From Collybiopsis luxurians FD-317 M1 (Eukaryota > Basidiomycota > Agaricomycetes > Agaricales > Omphalotaceae): a DNA stretch of 64,000 nucleotides. Positions 44,112-54,815 of this stretch are shown here, in pieces. Where the stretch lies: positions 75,134 through 139,133 of the forward strand of contig KN834865.1 of the NCBI GenBank assembly GCA_000827265.1. Reading direction: 5' to 3'. Every line of letters begins with the position of its first letter. Within the stretch, counting starts at the first letter, position 1. A model generated the notes under the pieces. The model ran no database searches. It was not told the DNA's origin and saw nothing but the letters and a program-made list of their open reading frames with translations. Made by a program: the position numbers and the translations under genes.

Positions 44112-45809
44112 ATGTCCACGTATGTCTCGCTTGCAACAAAAAAAAAAAAATTTACTGACTGAAAATTTCTGGTGAATCGATGTGGATGATTTGGGTGTAA
44201 ACAGTGAAGAAACTCTCCAGGATGTTCCTGAAAATGAGATCGAGTCCAATTGGGATCAGGTCGTAGACAAGTGAGTGCTAAAACTTGTTATGCTGTTCGA
44301 AACAAAAATTAATTGATAATCTCCACAGTTTCGACAACATGGAGTTAAAACCAGAACTTCTCCGTGGTATTTACGCCTACGGGTCAGTCTGATCCTCTCG
44401 CGATAAGCCATGATTCTGATACCGACTTTGTGAAACAGTTTCGAGCGTCCTTCTGCTATCCAGCAACGAGCTATCGTACCTGTCGTCAAAGGTCACGACG
44501 TCATTGCGCAAGCCCAGTCTGGTACTGGCAAGACGGCCACCTTCTCCATTTCCATCTTGCAACAGGTCCGTGAACGCTGTTCGGATGATCTGATCTATGT
44601 CTCAACTTTTTTTTTTTCGCAGCTGGACATGTCGGTCAAGGGTACCCAGGCGCTTATCCTTGCTCCTACCCGTGAGCTGGCTCAACAGATTCAAAAAGTC
44701 GTCGTCGCTCTCGGTGACTACATGAGCATTGAATGCCATGCTTGCGTTGGAGGTACCAACGTTCGTGAGGACATGGCCAAGCTCCAGGAGGGTGTCCACG
44801 TCGTCGTCGGTACCCCCGGTCGTGTCTACGACATGATTAACCGTCGCGCTCTCAAGACCGACACTATCAAGATCTTCTGTCTTGACGAAGCCGACGAGAT
44901 GTTGTCTCGTGGTTTCAAGGATCAGATTTATGAAGGTACGCTGGGCCAAGTCCTGTTTCATTCTCGCGTGTTGCTCACAGATTCCGCAGTGTTCCAGCTT
45001 TTACCTCAGGACACCCAGGTGGTGCTGCTCTCTGCCACCATGCCCGCGGATGTGCTCGAGGTGACCAAGAAGTTTATGCGTGACCCGGTCCGCATTCTCG
45101 TCAAGCGAGACGAATTGACGCTCGAAGGTATCAAGCAGTTCTACATTGCGGTGGAGAAGGAGGAATGGAAGCTCGACACGCTCTGCGATCTTTACGAAAC
45201 CGTGACGATCACCCAGGCCGTCATCTTTTGCAACACCAGGCGGAAGGTCGACTGGCTCACGGAAAAGATGCACTCGCGTGAGTTTACGGTGTCTGCCATG
45301 GTCAGTTGGTGATTTCATAGATGATGATGATTGCTATTCATTACTGACTGTGTGTGCGTGTGGATACACAGCACGGAGACATGGAACAGAAGCAACGGGA
45401 GGTTCTGATGAAGGAGTTTAGATCTGGTTCTTCGCGTGTTCTCATTACCACTGACCTCCTGGCTCGCGGCATCGACGTACAGCAGGTTTCGCTAGTCATC
45501 AACTACGACCTTCCTACCAACCGTGAAAACTACATTCACCGTATCGGTCGCGGCGGTCGTTTCGGACGAAAGGGTGTCGCTATTAACTTTGTGACCACGG
45601 ATGATGTGAGGATGTTGCGCGATATCGAACGTGAGTAGTTCCGGTTAACCTGTGCTATGGATCTTTTGTTTACTGATCTAAATCGGGATAGAATTCTACA
45701 ACACCCAGATTGACGAAATGCCTTTGAATGTTGCGTAAGTCTCCTTATTTTTACTCCTCGGTGCCTTGGTGCTAATTCCATCATCATTAACTTAAGGGAT
45801 CTCATTTGA
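44112..45809 (+). CDS. TIF1: ATP-dependent RNA helicase eIF4A
   Basis: Translation initiation factor 4A: a DEAD-box helicase that unwinds 5' leaders as part of eIF4F. Nine exons (44112-44119, 44205-44270, 44329-44382, 44439-44565, 44623-44935, 44990-45300, 45372-45631, 45692-45734, 45797-45809) give about 397 residues, the usual length. In order: [20 protein letters not shown], the Q-motif [13 protein letters not shown], motif I AQSGTGKT, Ia [10 protein letters not shown], Ib [52 protein letters not shown], and a terminus [11 protein letters not shown]. All catalytic motifs are intact. The first coding exon is only 8 nt. Intron 1 carries a run of A and a CTGAC branch site. The gene symbol is that of the yeast gene. 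Confidence 0.96.
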
Positions 45810-46498
45810 ACGAGATACACCGCTCCCCCACGATCTGTTTTTACCACTCATGTAGCCTCATGGTCCGGTTCGCGTACTGCTTGGATGTATACGCTTCCCT
45901 CAAAAAATCACCGGCTTATTATGTCTTCTTGTTTCCGTCGTATCGTTTAATAATATGTTTTTCCCAATATACTCCGACACCGGTCCTCGTTTTACTTAGA
46001 TGTTGTAGTACTAGGGGAGTTGCCTACCGAATATTTCATGCAGCATTTGTCTCTATCCGTACCGCCCATGAGTGCGCGATTAACCGAACAGAGTTGCGTC
46101 GGGGCCCTGCCGGGTTTCGCCTCAACCCGACATGTCGTCATTTTGAGCAATTGAATGGCTGCGTGATTGTGAGGCTGTTCAGAAGGCCCTTAGCCCGCTT
46201 CTCGTCCATTGACACAGCATTATACAGTCGGGCAGGGCAGTGGTTCAAAAATCAAGATCATGCTGTCCAAATGAACCGGTTTGCGGTTCAACGATTGGAC
46301 TGCGGGCTGACAGTGAATAAAAGGGGCATACGTCTTCCAAACCCTGTCTTTTTCACCAGCTAACCCAAATCCGCTTCTTCGAGCGAAGTCCTCCATTCTT
46401 GTTAAACACATTCAGGTTCAAAGGTCCATCCTCTTACTCCGGATCACCCTTGGCCTGTCAAAAAAATAAACACAGAAACGCGACATTACAAGTCACGA
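45810..46498. other. Spacer between eIF4A and phosphatase
   Basis: 3' end of eIF4A and promoter of the phosphatase. A frame at 45806-46363 has no motifs and is ignored. Confidence 0.6.
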
Positions 46499-47323
46499 AT
46501 GTCCTGCGCCCAAGTCGCTATCATGGTTAGTTCTTCCCTCTTACACCGGATCCGGACGTGTATTCTGTCCATCATCTTTCTGCCATTCCTCTGGATCATA
46601 AAAGGGACTTATCGCTCTCAATTACAGCCCTCAGGCTTTCAAAATCTCTCACTTCATATGGCATCGCCGTACTATAACCGATCGCGTTCCCAGACGCAGT
46701 CGACGAGTATGAGCTCCCCGAGTACCTCGAGTGGCTCATCGTCATCGCGTTCGAATCTCGCTCTACATCCTCATTATCATCACCACCACCACCCCCATCC
46801 TCACCACTCAAGACCGTCGACCCCCAATATACCCGTACCTCGAGGACCGTCAGAGATTGTCTCTCGAGTGTACATCTCCGACCTATCCTTTGCCGAAAAC
46901 CCCTCCCTCCTCGCGTCCTACCGCATAACTCATATTCTTTCAATCCTCCCTGAAACAGTTTGCATACCGCCAAACATCCACTCCATCATCGGCTACACAC
47001 CTATCCATCTACAACTCCCTATTGAAGATTTTCCCTTTGCCGAGCTTGCTGCACATTTACCCACCACCACGGCGTTTATTCGAGACGCGCTTAGGGGAAA
47101 CCCTGAAGCGAGAGTCTTGATACACTGTGCAGAAGGTATAAGTCGGAGTGTCAGCGTCGTCGCCGCTTTTCTTATGGCTCAGTATGGATGGACACCCAAG
47201 GAAGCTGTGGGATATATCAAACAGAAGAGAAGTATAGCCAATCCGAATTTCGGGTTCATTAAACAGTTGTACGAGTACGGACGGGAGGGGTTAGGGCGGA
47301 GAGGATTGGTGGATGGGATGTAA
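46499..47323 (+). CDS. Dual-specificity protein phosphatase
   Basis: Open frame of 274 residues from the ATG at 46499, or 221 from Met54 at 46658 (MASPYYNRSRSQ). The catalytic domain fills the C-terminal 150 residues: VSRVYISDLSFAENPSLL, ITHILSILPE, HLQLPIEDFPFAELAAHLP, the signature VLIHCAEGISRSVSVVAAFL with the CX5R loop (CAEGISR), and the helix-rich end AVGYIKQKRSIANPNFGFIKQL. This is an atypical DSP of the small VHR/DUSP type: it removes phosphate from Ser/Thr/Tyr through a cysteinyl intermediate. The N-terminus is Ser-rich with a His/Pro run (HPHYHHHHHPHPHH). The longer form begins with a hydrophobic segment (CILSIIFLPFLWII) that could anchor it in a membrane; the shorter form would be soluble. 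Confidence 0.88.
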   Translation: MSCAQVAIMVSSSLLHRIRTCILSIIFLPFLWIIKGTYRSQLQPSGFQNLSLHMASPYYNRSRSQTQSTSMSSPSTSSGSSSSRSNLALHPHYHHHHHPHPHHSRPSTPNIPVPRGPSEIVSRVYISDLSFAENPSLLASYRITHILSILPETVCIPPNIHSIIGYTPIHLQLPIEDFPFAELAAHLPTTTAFIRDALRGNPEARVLIHCAEGISRSVSVVAAFLMAQYGWTPKEAVGYIKQKRSIANPNFGFIKQLYEYGREGLGRRGLVDGM

Positions 47324-50300
47324 CAGACGGGTGTTTGATGTCGTCCGTCGGATATGTTGCGGGTACGCAATGACATCCGACTACGTTCAGTCGGCGGAAT
47401 TGCGCTTATTCCAGTCGTTTGGATCTCAGAAAAAAAATTAATCTTTACCCGAGATTGGGTGAAATAAGAATTCCTTCAACGGTATAGGGAAAAAAAAGGG
47501 CGTTTGGTTTTACGGCTTAGGAGATGGGTTCGGGTTCACTCGTCTCTCCGATGGGCTTACTTTTCTTTCTTCGGTATGAATTTCGAATTTCGTTTTCTTC
47601 TCGAAAGTCATACATACGTACATGCTTTCGCTTATCATTATCCGGTTCTACTCTTCCACTGGGTTTCTCCGTTTTTATTCTTTTTTATACCTCTTGCCGC
47701 TCTCTGCACATGTGTCGATGAACATTCATCTTCATTGACCCAACATTTACATATCACATATCATGCATCTTCTCTACTTACGCGCCATACGTGTCATTGT
47801 TGATTAGTTCATATGTACTTCTATTACTGCATACATCTCTCTCTCTCATACCGTATTATACAATTGTATATACTTATTCATAGCCTACTCAATATCAACT
47901 AATTCCGCTCTTTATGTTATTCGAGACACATGAATTCTGATATGAAACGCAAAGCGGACTGAGCGACGTCTGCATAAGGTTGTGAGCGGCGCGAGTTCTT
48001 TTTTTATTTTTAATATTTCACCAGCTTGCAGCGCCATGCACCCACCTTTTTTATGTTCGGGCACAGACGCATCTGCCGTTGATGAATACCTACCTACCAA
48101 CCAAACGTCGGTGGGGGTAAGAGTGTATATGTACACAAATATATAATTTCAAGTAACCGGACTATAATTCATTGCAGAGGTTTGAAGATGACAAGGAATC
48201 AGCCTTCGGGACTTGTTGAGAGAATTGAGGGAGATTTGAGACGGTGCAGGGCGAGAGGATATCTATATCTAGCCCTACGCCTCCGTTTACCTATGTATGG
48301 CAGTATCTCGGAGCGCGGTAATAGGCTGACACATTGTTGAAGGGTTCGAGGGCTTTAGCGTTACCGTTTGTTTTATGATGGACTGAGGCATTAAGCTCCT
48401 GCAGGGTTTAATGAATTCTGCGGTATCCAGTTCGTACGCGGGACTCCTTATATTTATCGTGGAGATTGTAGTAAAACTAATGTGAAGGTATAATGAAGCG
48501 GATGCGAGTTAAATAAACCGTCAGCTATTTGCGAAGAAAGTGACCATGATGGAACAAAAAACCAGAATCGTATAGGTGCAGGGAAAGGCGTCTCACCGTG
48601 TCAAGTCCGTCAAAACAGTCAAATCAAAGTCAAACTTGAGACAAACTAGACAAAACAGCCTTGCCGTTAATAAAACTGGTTCGTCTACAATAATTGTTTT
48701 CAAGTCATCAACGTTCTCAAAGTGCAATTGAAGATCTACCAATCATATCTGGACTGTTTGAGCGATATAAATTTGCCTTTTGCGTGAGTTTTGCTTCTCC
48801 AAGCTCCCGCTAGCGCCTTTGAGCGCCCAGTAGACTAAGTAGTGTCCTCTTGTCAATATTGAGTGATGTTCGCTACGTGTGGATCAAAAGGTTAAGATGG
48901 CGTTTGTGGTAACAGATGCTCGAAATAGCCTTCTACACAGACCGGAAGATGGTTCGTGTTTGAGTAGGATAAGGATGCAGGGTCGTGAGACACAGCTTTA
49001 ACCTTTTGACCAACTAGCTGGACGGTGCCGAGCAGTTTGTGACAGAGCAACAGCACTCAGGTAAAAGCGAACACGTATGGCCAGGTCCTGCCTTGCCGAC
49101 GCGAGATCCCCCCAGGTATTTACACAGTCACAATTGACCAAGTAGTACAAGTAGCTAAAATGGCAGAATGATGCAAAACAACTGATGCAAATAAATCAGT
49201 TACAGAGCTAGCGTGAAGCCGTGTGAGCAGATCTTGTTCATCTGCATGTCAAAATGCTCCACAGTCTTCAATGTCTGCCAGCGGACGGATGGTTCCAATT
49301 TCTGAGCCCCGAAATCCACGTCTGAAATACTTCTGGCCCCTGGGACTATGAGGCTTCGTAGGCTGGTGATATGATCTCCTCGAATATTCGGTTTGCTTTG
49401 AGACTTGAAAGTCCCTGAAAACAACGAGACAAGCTTTACTTCACAATGGACGGACATACAAACCTCCATTAAGGAATCCTTACGGCAGGCCAAAGCTAGA
49501 CATAGCAAATTTCAGGGTCTTGTGACTCCTATCCCCTGTGTTCGGAAAGTCCAACCGAGAGCGGGAATTACCGGAGAAGGGGCATTCAGTAATGATTCAA
49601 AGTTTTTTACTATCCCTCCGGCTTAGCAGTCCGGCTCAGCGACCGGTAATTACGGGTTTTCTTGTATTCGGCAGCCAGCAAAACTTCTGATGCAAGACAG
49701 AGCTTTGGTCTCATGTAGATTTTTTGGAAAAATTGCAGGCAAAATTTGAAGTGAGGTAAAATTATGCACGGCCGCTATCTGCCAAGTATCTGAGCTAAAA
49801 GGATTCTAGTCTTCAGATGAACAGGCCGTTCATGACAGTAGCGGGTTGCGGTTGCTTAGAACCTGGAGTATGTGTGTCAAGAGAATCAAGTAAATGTTGC
49901 ATATGCTCCTTCCACCCGTCAAAAATGTATATCTATCCGTGTAACCCAAGTCAAATCTTCAAGCGCTGATACAACGCTCTAACTATCCAGCCTTCATTAT
50001 CTGTAAAGATGACTCGGAATAAGCGATCAACTTCTTGGTCACTCAGCCAGAGCAATCTAAACAAAGAGTGTACCTGACTGATTGAACCGTCATGATGATC
50101 TCATTCCCAGTCCGCTTCAGGAGCAACTGAATAGCCGAGCAAGATGTCAGTTGCGAGATATTGCTGCCTATGGCTGTAACATCATTAGGTATGGCGGCTC
50201 GAAAGAACTGACTTTCCCGTTGTTGATGTTTACACTTGGTACATATACACAAATCAGAAGCTGAAAAAAAACTTTGTTTGATCTGATTGATATGCTATAC

Positions 50301-52054
50301 AAGGCTGGGGAGCTATACAGAGAAGCTACAAGTCATTGGTTGTAGATGAAAGAGGAATTATAGCGGCTGGGCCTATTTTGGGTTTTCAGCTATAGCTTAT
50401 CGGTTGTTTCCCAAGGGTTTCAACCCTGAGAGCACGAATGGAAAATGCTCACAAAAGGTCAGCATCGAAGAAACCATCAGCGGAAAGGAAACAATTCAGC
50501 CTGCCGCAGGCCGCCTTTCCCAAACCTTCATTCGTGAACTCAGACGCTGCAAGTCTTGAGAGAATTCTTTTGTTAAAGCCTTTTATGAGTAGCAGATCAG
50601 TTCAACTTGGAGATGGAAGTTGAAGAAATCAATCCATAACAAAAGATGCGGAGAAAGGACTCCGTTAAGAAATATTCCTGTGTAACCGCCCAACGCCAAT
50701 GAATGCTTAACGAATCACTTCTACGGGTAGCACAAAGCCGTGTGAATAAATGACACAGAACTATTCATTCATTGCTACTTACCTCCATTTGCTTGAAGGG
50801 CTATTAAAATTCAGAAAGCAGTAGTAGTGACATGCTGCTTGACCGAATCGAATCATTTGATCATGGTCGACGAGGATAAGCCCACGAGTCATGGTGAGGC
50901 ATGATTATACACCCTCGATTTCACCAACTGGCAACCTGCATGTCGCACGGCCCATTTCGGGCAAGCGCAGATACAGAAGAAAAGCTAAGCAAACCTTGCT
51001 CAAATCAACGATAGTAGGATGCACAGGTCACATCGGTAGATATGCAAATGTATTGCCTTACAAGAATGGAAAGCGTTAGGAGAAGCCAAGAGGATATTAA
51101 GGGGTACAGCAAAGCGTACGACGAATATGCAGATAGCACCAGAAAGGAGACAAGATGGCGTACAAAGGTACAAATTAGAAATTTTGGCCCGATCCATTGG
51201 TGCTCAGCGAGGGGATCGGAACCTACTTTTTTCCCTCGAAACTTGGAGCATGGTCGAGAATCTCGGTTGAGAAATGCCGACTGTACATTTTGCATGGAAA
51301 CTGAGTTACGCTTGAACGGAGTTTGAAAAACTGACGAATAGAGTAGGATGGGGGGTTAGCTACGAATGGTACATTTTAACAAAGCAGATTGACCTCGCGC
51401 CTATGTGAGCTGTCAAATATTTAGAAGGAAAATGAGCTGCGAAGTTTGAACGAGTAAACGCACCTGAGGCTGTTCAAATTTACTCGCGATAAAGAAAAGG
51501 CGGACGCTCCGATGAGCTCGAAAGTAACACAGTGGACATTTCAAGCGAGTGGGCTGTAGTACCTAACAGCGTGGCATTTCCGCATTCCCAACCTTGCGTT
51601 CAACCTCTCAAAATGAACATACGGTGGCGGAGAGGAAAGAACCGCAATGCTAAGCCAAGGACCGTATCGCGAAATTTTGAACAGCCGCTAGTTCCCCAAG
51701 ATTGATGAGAGTTGACAGAAGAGTCAGCTATACGAAGGCCAAAAAGCTGTAGCATCCCCTGAGTCGTTGCCAAACCAGATGGGGCAGCCACTGATAATGA
51801 TTCATCAAGCCTGTTTTCAATGGGCGAAGAAGGCCCGATACTTGAGTGAACTAAGGGGAGGGCGAGTCCTGGAGCATGACAGGTCGAGGAGCGGGAAGAG
51901 GAGATTGATTTAAGAATAGATAGTAAGAACATCTGATAGTCTACGTTCTACCCAGGACACACACGAAGTCGAGGTAGATAGGCGAGAAAGTAGGAACGGA
52001 AGAGTACGAAAGAAACTGAGCAGCGAACACAATCAGATCAAGAGTCACCGTCTC
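47324..52054. other. Gene-poor region
   Basis: Only short motif-free frames, for example minus-strand 49200-49508, 50043-50252 and 51600-51932. CT-rich and A-rich runs near 47440-47500 and 47680-47850 follow the phosphatase. I cannot support a gene here, although a small fast-evolving multi-exon gene on the minus strand between 49200 and 50250 remains possible. Confidence 0.45.
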
Positions 52055-52720
52055 CTACATCCTGGAAAAAGAATTAGTTGAGCGTCAAGGATGATAACAG
52101 GCGAGACTTACATTTGTTCGATGAGCGCATCGTGCAACTCCCCCTCCACCTCAGAATCTCCTTGAAGGCCATTCCGATAAATCCTCTGCCACGCGTAGCC
52201 GGTAATGCATCCCTCATCTAACGCGATCGGCGCAAATACGCCGCAGTCGTCCTCACCGCGACTGCTCCCAGTCTCCCATGCATGTATACTGCATGGGAAG
52301 CCAGCCTAGTGTCAGCCTAAACCTTCTTCATCCGGATCGTGTTCGAATTCCACACCCATATTCCCCAGCATCGCCCTAGTCTCCTTCTCCACCGCTCGAG
52401 CTTCATCTATTGTACCTCCATGCGCAGTCGTCAGGTAGAATGACAACGGTTGGGGAGTAACGCGGGCGTTGAACGGTGGAGCCGGTGTACGGAGTGGGGA
52501 AGTGATAGTGCCGGGATTTCGCACGTCAAAGACGTACTATCCTCTTATGTGTCGTCTGGCCGGTTTCTAACGTAGAGAACGACTGAAGAGGGACGTGTGA
52601 GGGGTGATGAGAGGGTGTCATCGGTGGCCTCTGTGATGGTGCTAGGTGCAGCCAATACTCGACGGCGAGATATGTGACGAGATTGCGAGCAAAGAGAACG
52701 GTAGGAGGACGTCACATCGC
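52055..52720 (-). CDS. Unrecognised protein, possibly mitochondrial
   Basis: Reading the minus strand, coding-like sequence begins near 52700 with a basic, Ser/Arg-rich segment (SSYRSLCSQSRHISRRRVLA) that looks like a mitochondrial presequence, then APSTITEATDDTLSSPLTRP. After a short intron comes YVFDVRNPGTITSPLRTPAP and SFYLTTAHGGTIDEARAVEK. A further intron leads to AGFPCSIHAWETGSSRGEDD, CITGYAWQRIYRNGLQGD and DALIEQ, where a 45-50 nt GTAAGT...CCAG intron joins to a two-Met end and stop at 52055-52057. The in-frame stops at about 52305-52315 need the intron that ends CTGACACTAG. The start codon was not found. I do not recognise the family. Confidence 0.45.
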
Positions 52721-54315
52721 CTCAGAAGCTCCGTAGTTGTGATGCCGAGTCGTCCGTTTACCCGGTGTAGGCCTCGGATGTTCCCTGGTTCGTCGTCGGT
52801 GCAGCGCCGTATCCAGTCAGTCAACCACCTGGTCAACCAACCTAGTATCCTGCGTAGACCCTCTCATCTGAGCCGGGTTCAGATTCCAGTCCACACCCGT
52901 CCGTAGGCTCCTCCGCGGTTCGAACGCCGCCCACCACCTAGTCAGCCAACCTAGTATCCTGCGTAGACCCTTTCATCTGAGCCGGGTTCAGATTTCATTT
53001 CACACCAGTCCGTAGGCTCCTCCGTGGGTCGAACGCCACCTACACCTCTATGCCCGGTCTCCGTAGCCTGGTACTGAACGATATAGGTTGGCGTAGGTGG
53101 AGGATGTTGAGAGCTGAAAGGGTGTAGAGAATGGAGGAACGTTAGTTCTTGAGCAGATAGGAAACGAATGGGCGGCGATGAAAATCGGTGTCTTGATAGT
53201 GCGCTAGAGGTAAACTAGTATTTGGTAACCGCAGGTCTGACCAAATTCGGGGGATGAACGGAGAGGTGGAGGGGTATGGTATTGCTCGAAGAGAAACGTC
53301 GCCCTGGAAGCCCCACAAGTGATTCCGATTCCTCCCTCTATCCAGTGTACACTGCGAAACTTGTCACCGTCTCGCCCAATCCGCAATGCTAATCCATACC
53401 GCAGCTCTCTCCGCACGCTCAGTCAGCTGGCCGGTGATTGCCAGAATTGTTCCGCATCCGAGTCGAGTCCCGCTTCGGCGCCCGGACCAACTACAGACCT
53501 CTACGCTCTTTCCCTCCTGCGAAGACGTCATTCCCAGACTTCTGCGTACGGTTTCCTTCCCAGGTTCTCTCGTACTCAACGAAAAAATGTCGAGATAAGT
53601 AAGAGGAGTTATCGCGGTCGATTTCCGTCAACGTCGACACGGTCTATTTCAAATGCGGCAAGTTAGTAGTGTGCGGACAATTAATTCGAAGTATTGAGCG
53701 GTATAAACGAAGGTTGAAAGCCAGAGAGTGTCTCGCACGGACGAAGATAGCCATGCGTGACGTCCGACTCCTGAGCTTTCACAAAGATAAAATTAAGGTA
53801 CGGGCCAATTTCTTTGCTCGTTAGCACCGCCAAAGACGGCAGCACAATCAAGCAAAGAACGGCTGAGAAAGAAAAGGAAAAGGAAAAAGCAAAATGGACT
53901 TACGTTTGCCCATAGTTAATGAACGATAGTCCGTCTTAGACTGAGAAATAAGCGAGGATGGTGGTGGTTTGAGAAAGAGAAAATTTCGTTGATGGGATCA
54001 CGGGAGGCGCGAGGTTTTCGGCGCTTGTTTCGATGTTTGAGACCCGTATCCAAGAATACATTATTTGAACGCGTTACGGGCTGGAATTATGCTACAAGCT
54101 ACGATCCATTCGAGACTGAGGCTTTCGTTCCAACTCGAGATTATCGCCGACGAACATATCGGAGCTTGCCCGCCTCTTTCCCGGAGCGGGTACTCTGTAT
54201 CCGTATGCGAGTATCGCTTTGACGATCATGCCTGTGGACGGCGTTAGAGAAATCGCAGAGAGGAAACAAAACACACGAACACCAGTTGTTTCACCTTAAG
54301 CCCACTTTCTCCTTT
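52721..54315. other. Spacer with 109-bp tandem repeat
   Basis: Apart from the tandem repeat at 52826-53043 I see nothing definite. Frames at 53319-53666 (plus) and 53989-54222 (plus) lack support. Confidence 0.45.
52826..53043. repeat. 109-bp direct tandem repeat, two copies
   Basis: Copies at 52826-52934 and 52935-53043 share CAACCTAGTATCCTGCGTAG, then ACCCT(C/T)TCATCTGAGC, CGGGTTCAGATT and GTCCGTAGGCTCCTCCG. They differ at roughly ten to fifteen positions, so the duplication is not recent. The period is not a multiple of three, arguing against coding function. Confidence 0.85.
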
Positions 54316-54815
54316 TTATCCTATCCATAACGGCTCACTCCAGTCGCCAAGCGCTTCATACGACCTGGTCCATTTTGCGGTGCTTGACATTGAGACCTCG
54401 CATACCGTCTAGGGAAGAGACGGGTAAATGGAAGTCAACGGCATCGCAAATATTGGAATAGAGGGAGATAATTCGCGGTGAGTACTTGAGAAGACGAAAC
54501 GAAAGAGGGAACTACTCACGCGTTGAGCTAAAACAAAAAATTTGGTACCCGCAGTTGGTACGATCCGTAGAAGGTACTCGAACGCTGTGTGCTTCTAGTA
54601 GGAATGAAAAAGAGTCGCCAAGTTAGAACTGAAACATTTTTCGAGAGATCAAGGGAAGAAGGAAGCAAAAACAACACCGGGGGAAATACTCACCTTCGAA
54701 ACTACCGATTTGCCGCTATTGCGTTTTCCTGATAGTCGCCGACGTAGCTCAAGCCATACTCGTTCCTGAAGAAGAGCCCATTGTCTGCACCTCTTCCGCC
54801 GCCTTCACCTTGACC
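54316..54815 (-). CDS. Unrecognised short gene, start unclear
   Basis: Three exon-like segments join in phase 0 on the minus strand. The first (about 54800-54710) includes RRRKRCRQWALLQERVWLEL and RRRLSGKRNSGKSVVSK, ending at a GTGAGT donor. The second (54598-54526) gives KHTAFEYLLRIVPTAGTKFF then VLAQR with another GTGAGT. The third starts after CCCTAG near 54410 and ends STAKWTRSYEALGDWSEPLW, IG, stop at 54316-54318. A reading shifted by two bases in the last exon gives GMRGLNVKHRKMDQVV and stop instead. The N-terminus is missing; upstream exons may lie at 54830-55030. No family recognised. Confidence 0.4.

Noticed and set aside
44602..45847. Minus-strand frames of about 100-120 residues
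   Set aside because: Shadows of eIF4A exons.
52870..52930. GGTTCAGATTCC and GGTTCGAACGCC resembling tRNA B boxes
   Set aside because: No matching A box or acceptor/T-stem pairing could be found; they lie inside the 109-bp tandem repeat.
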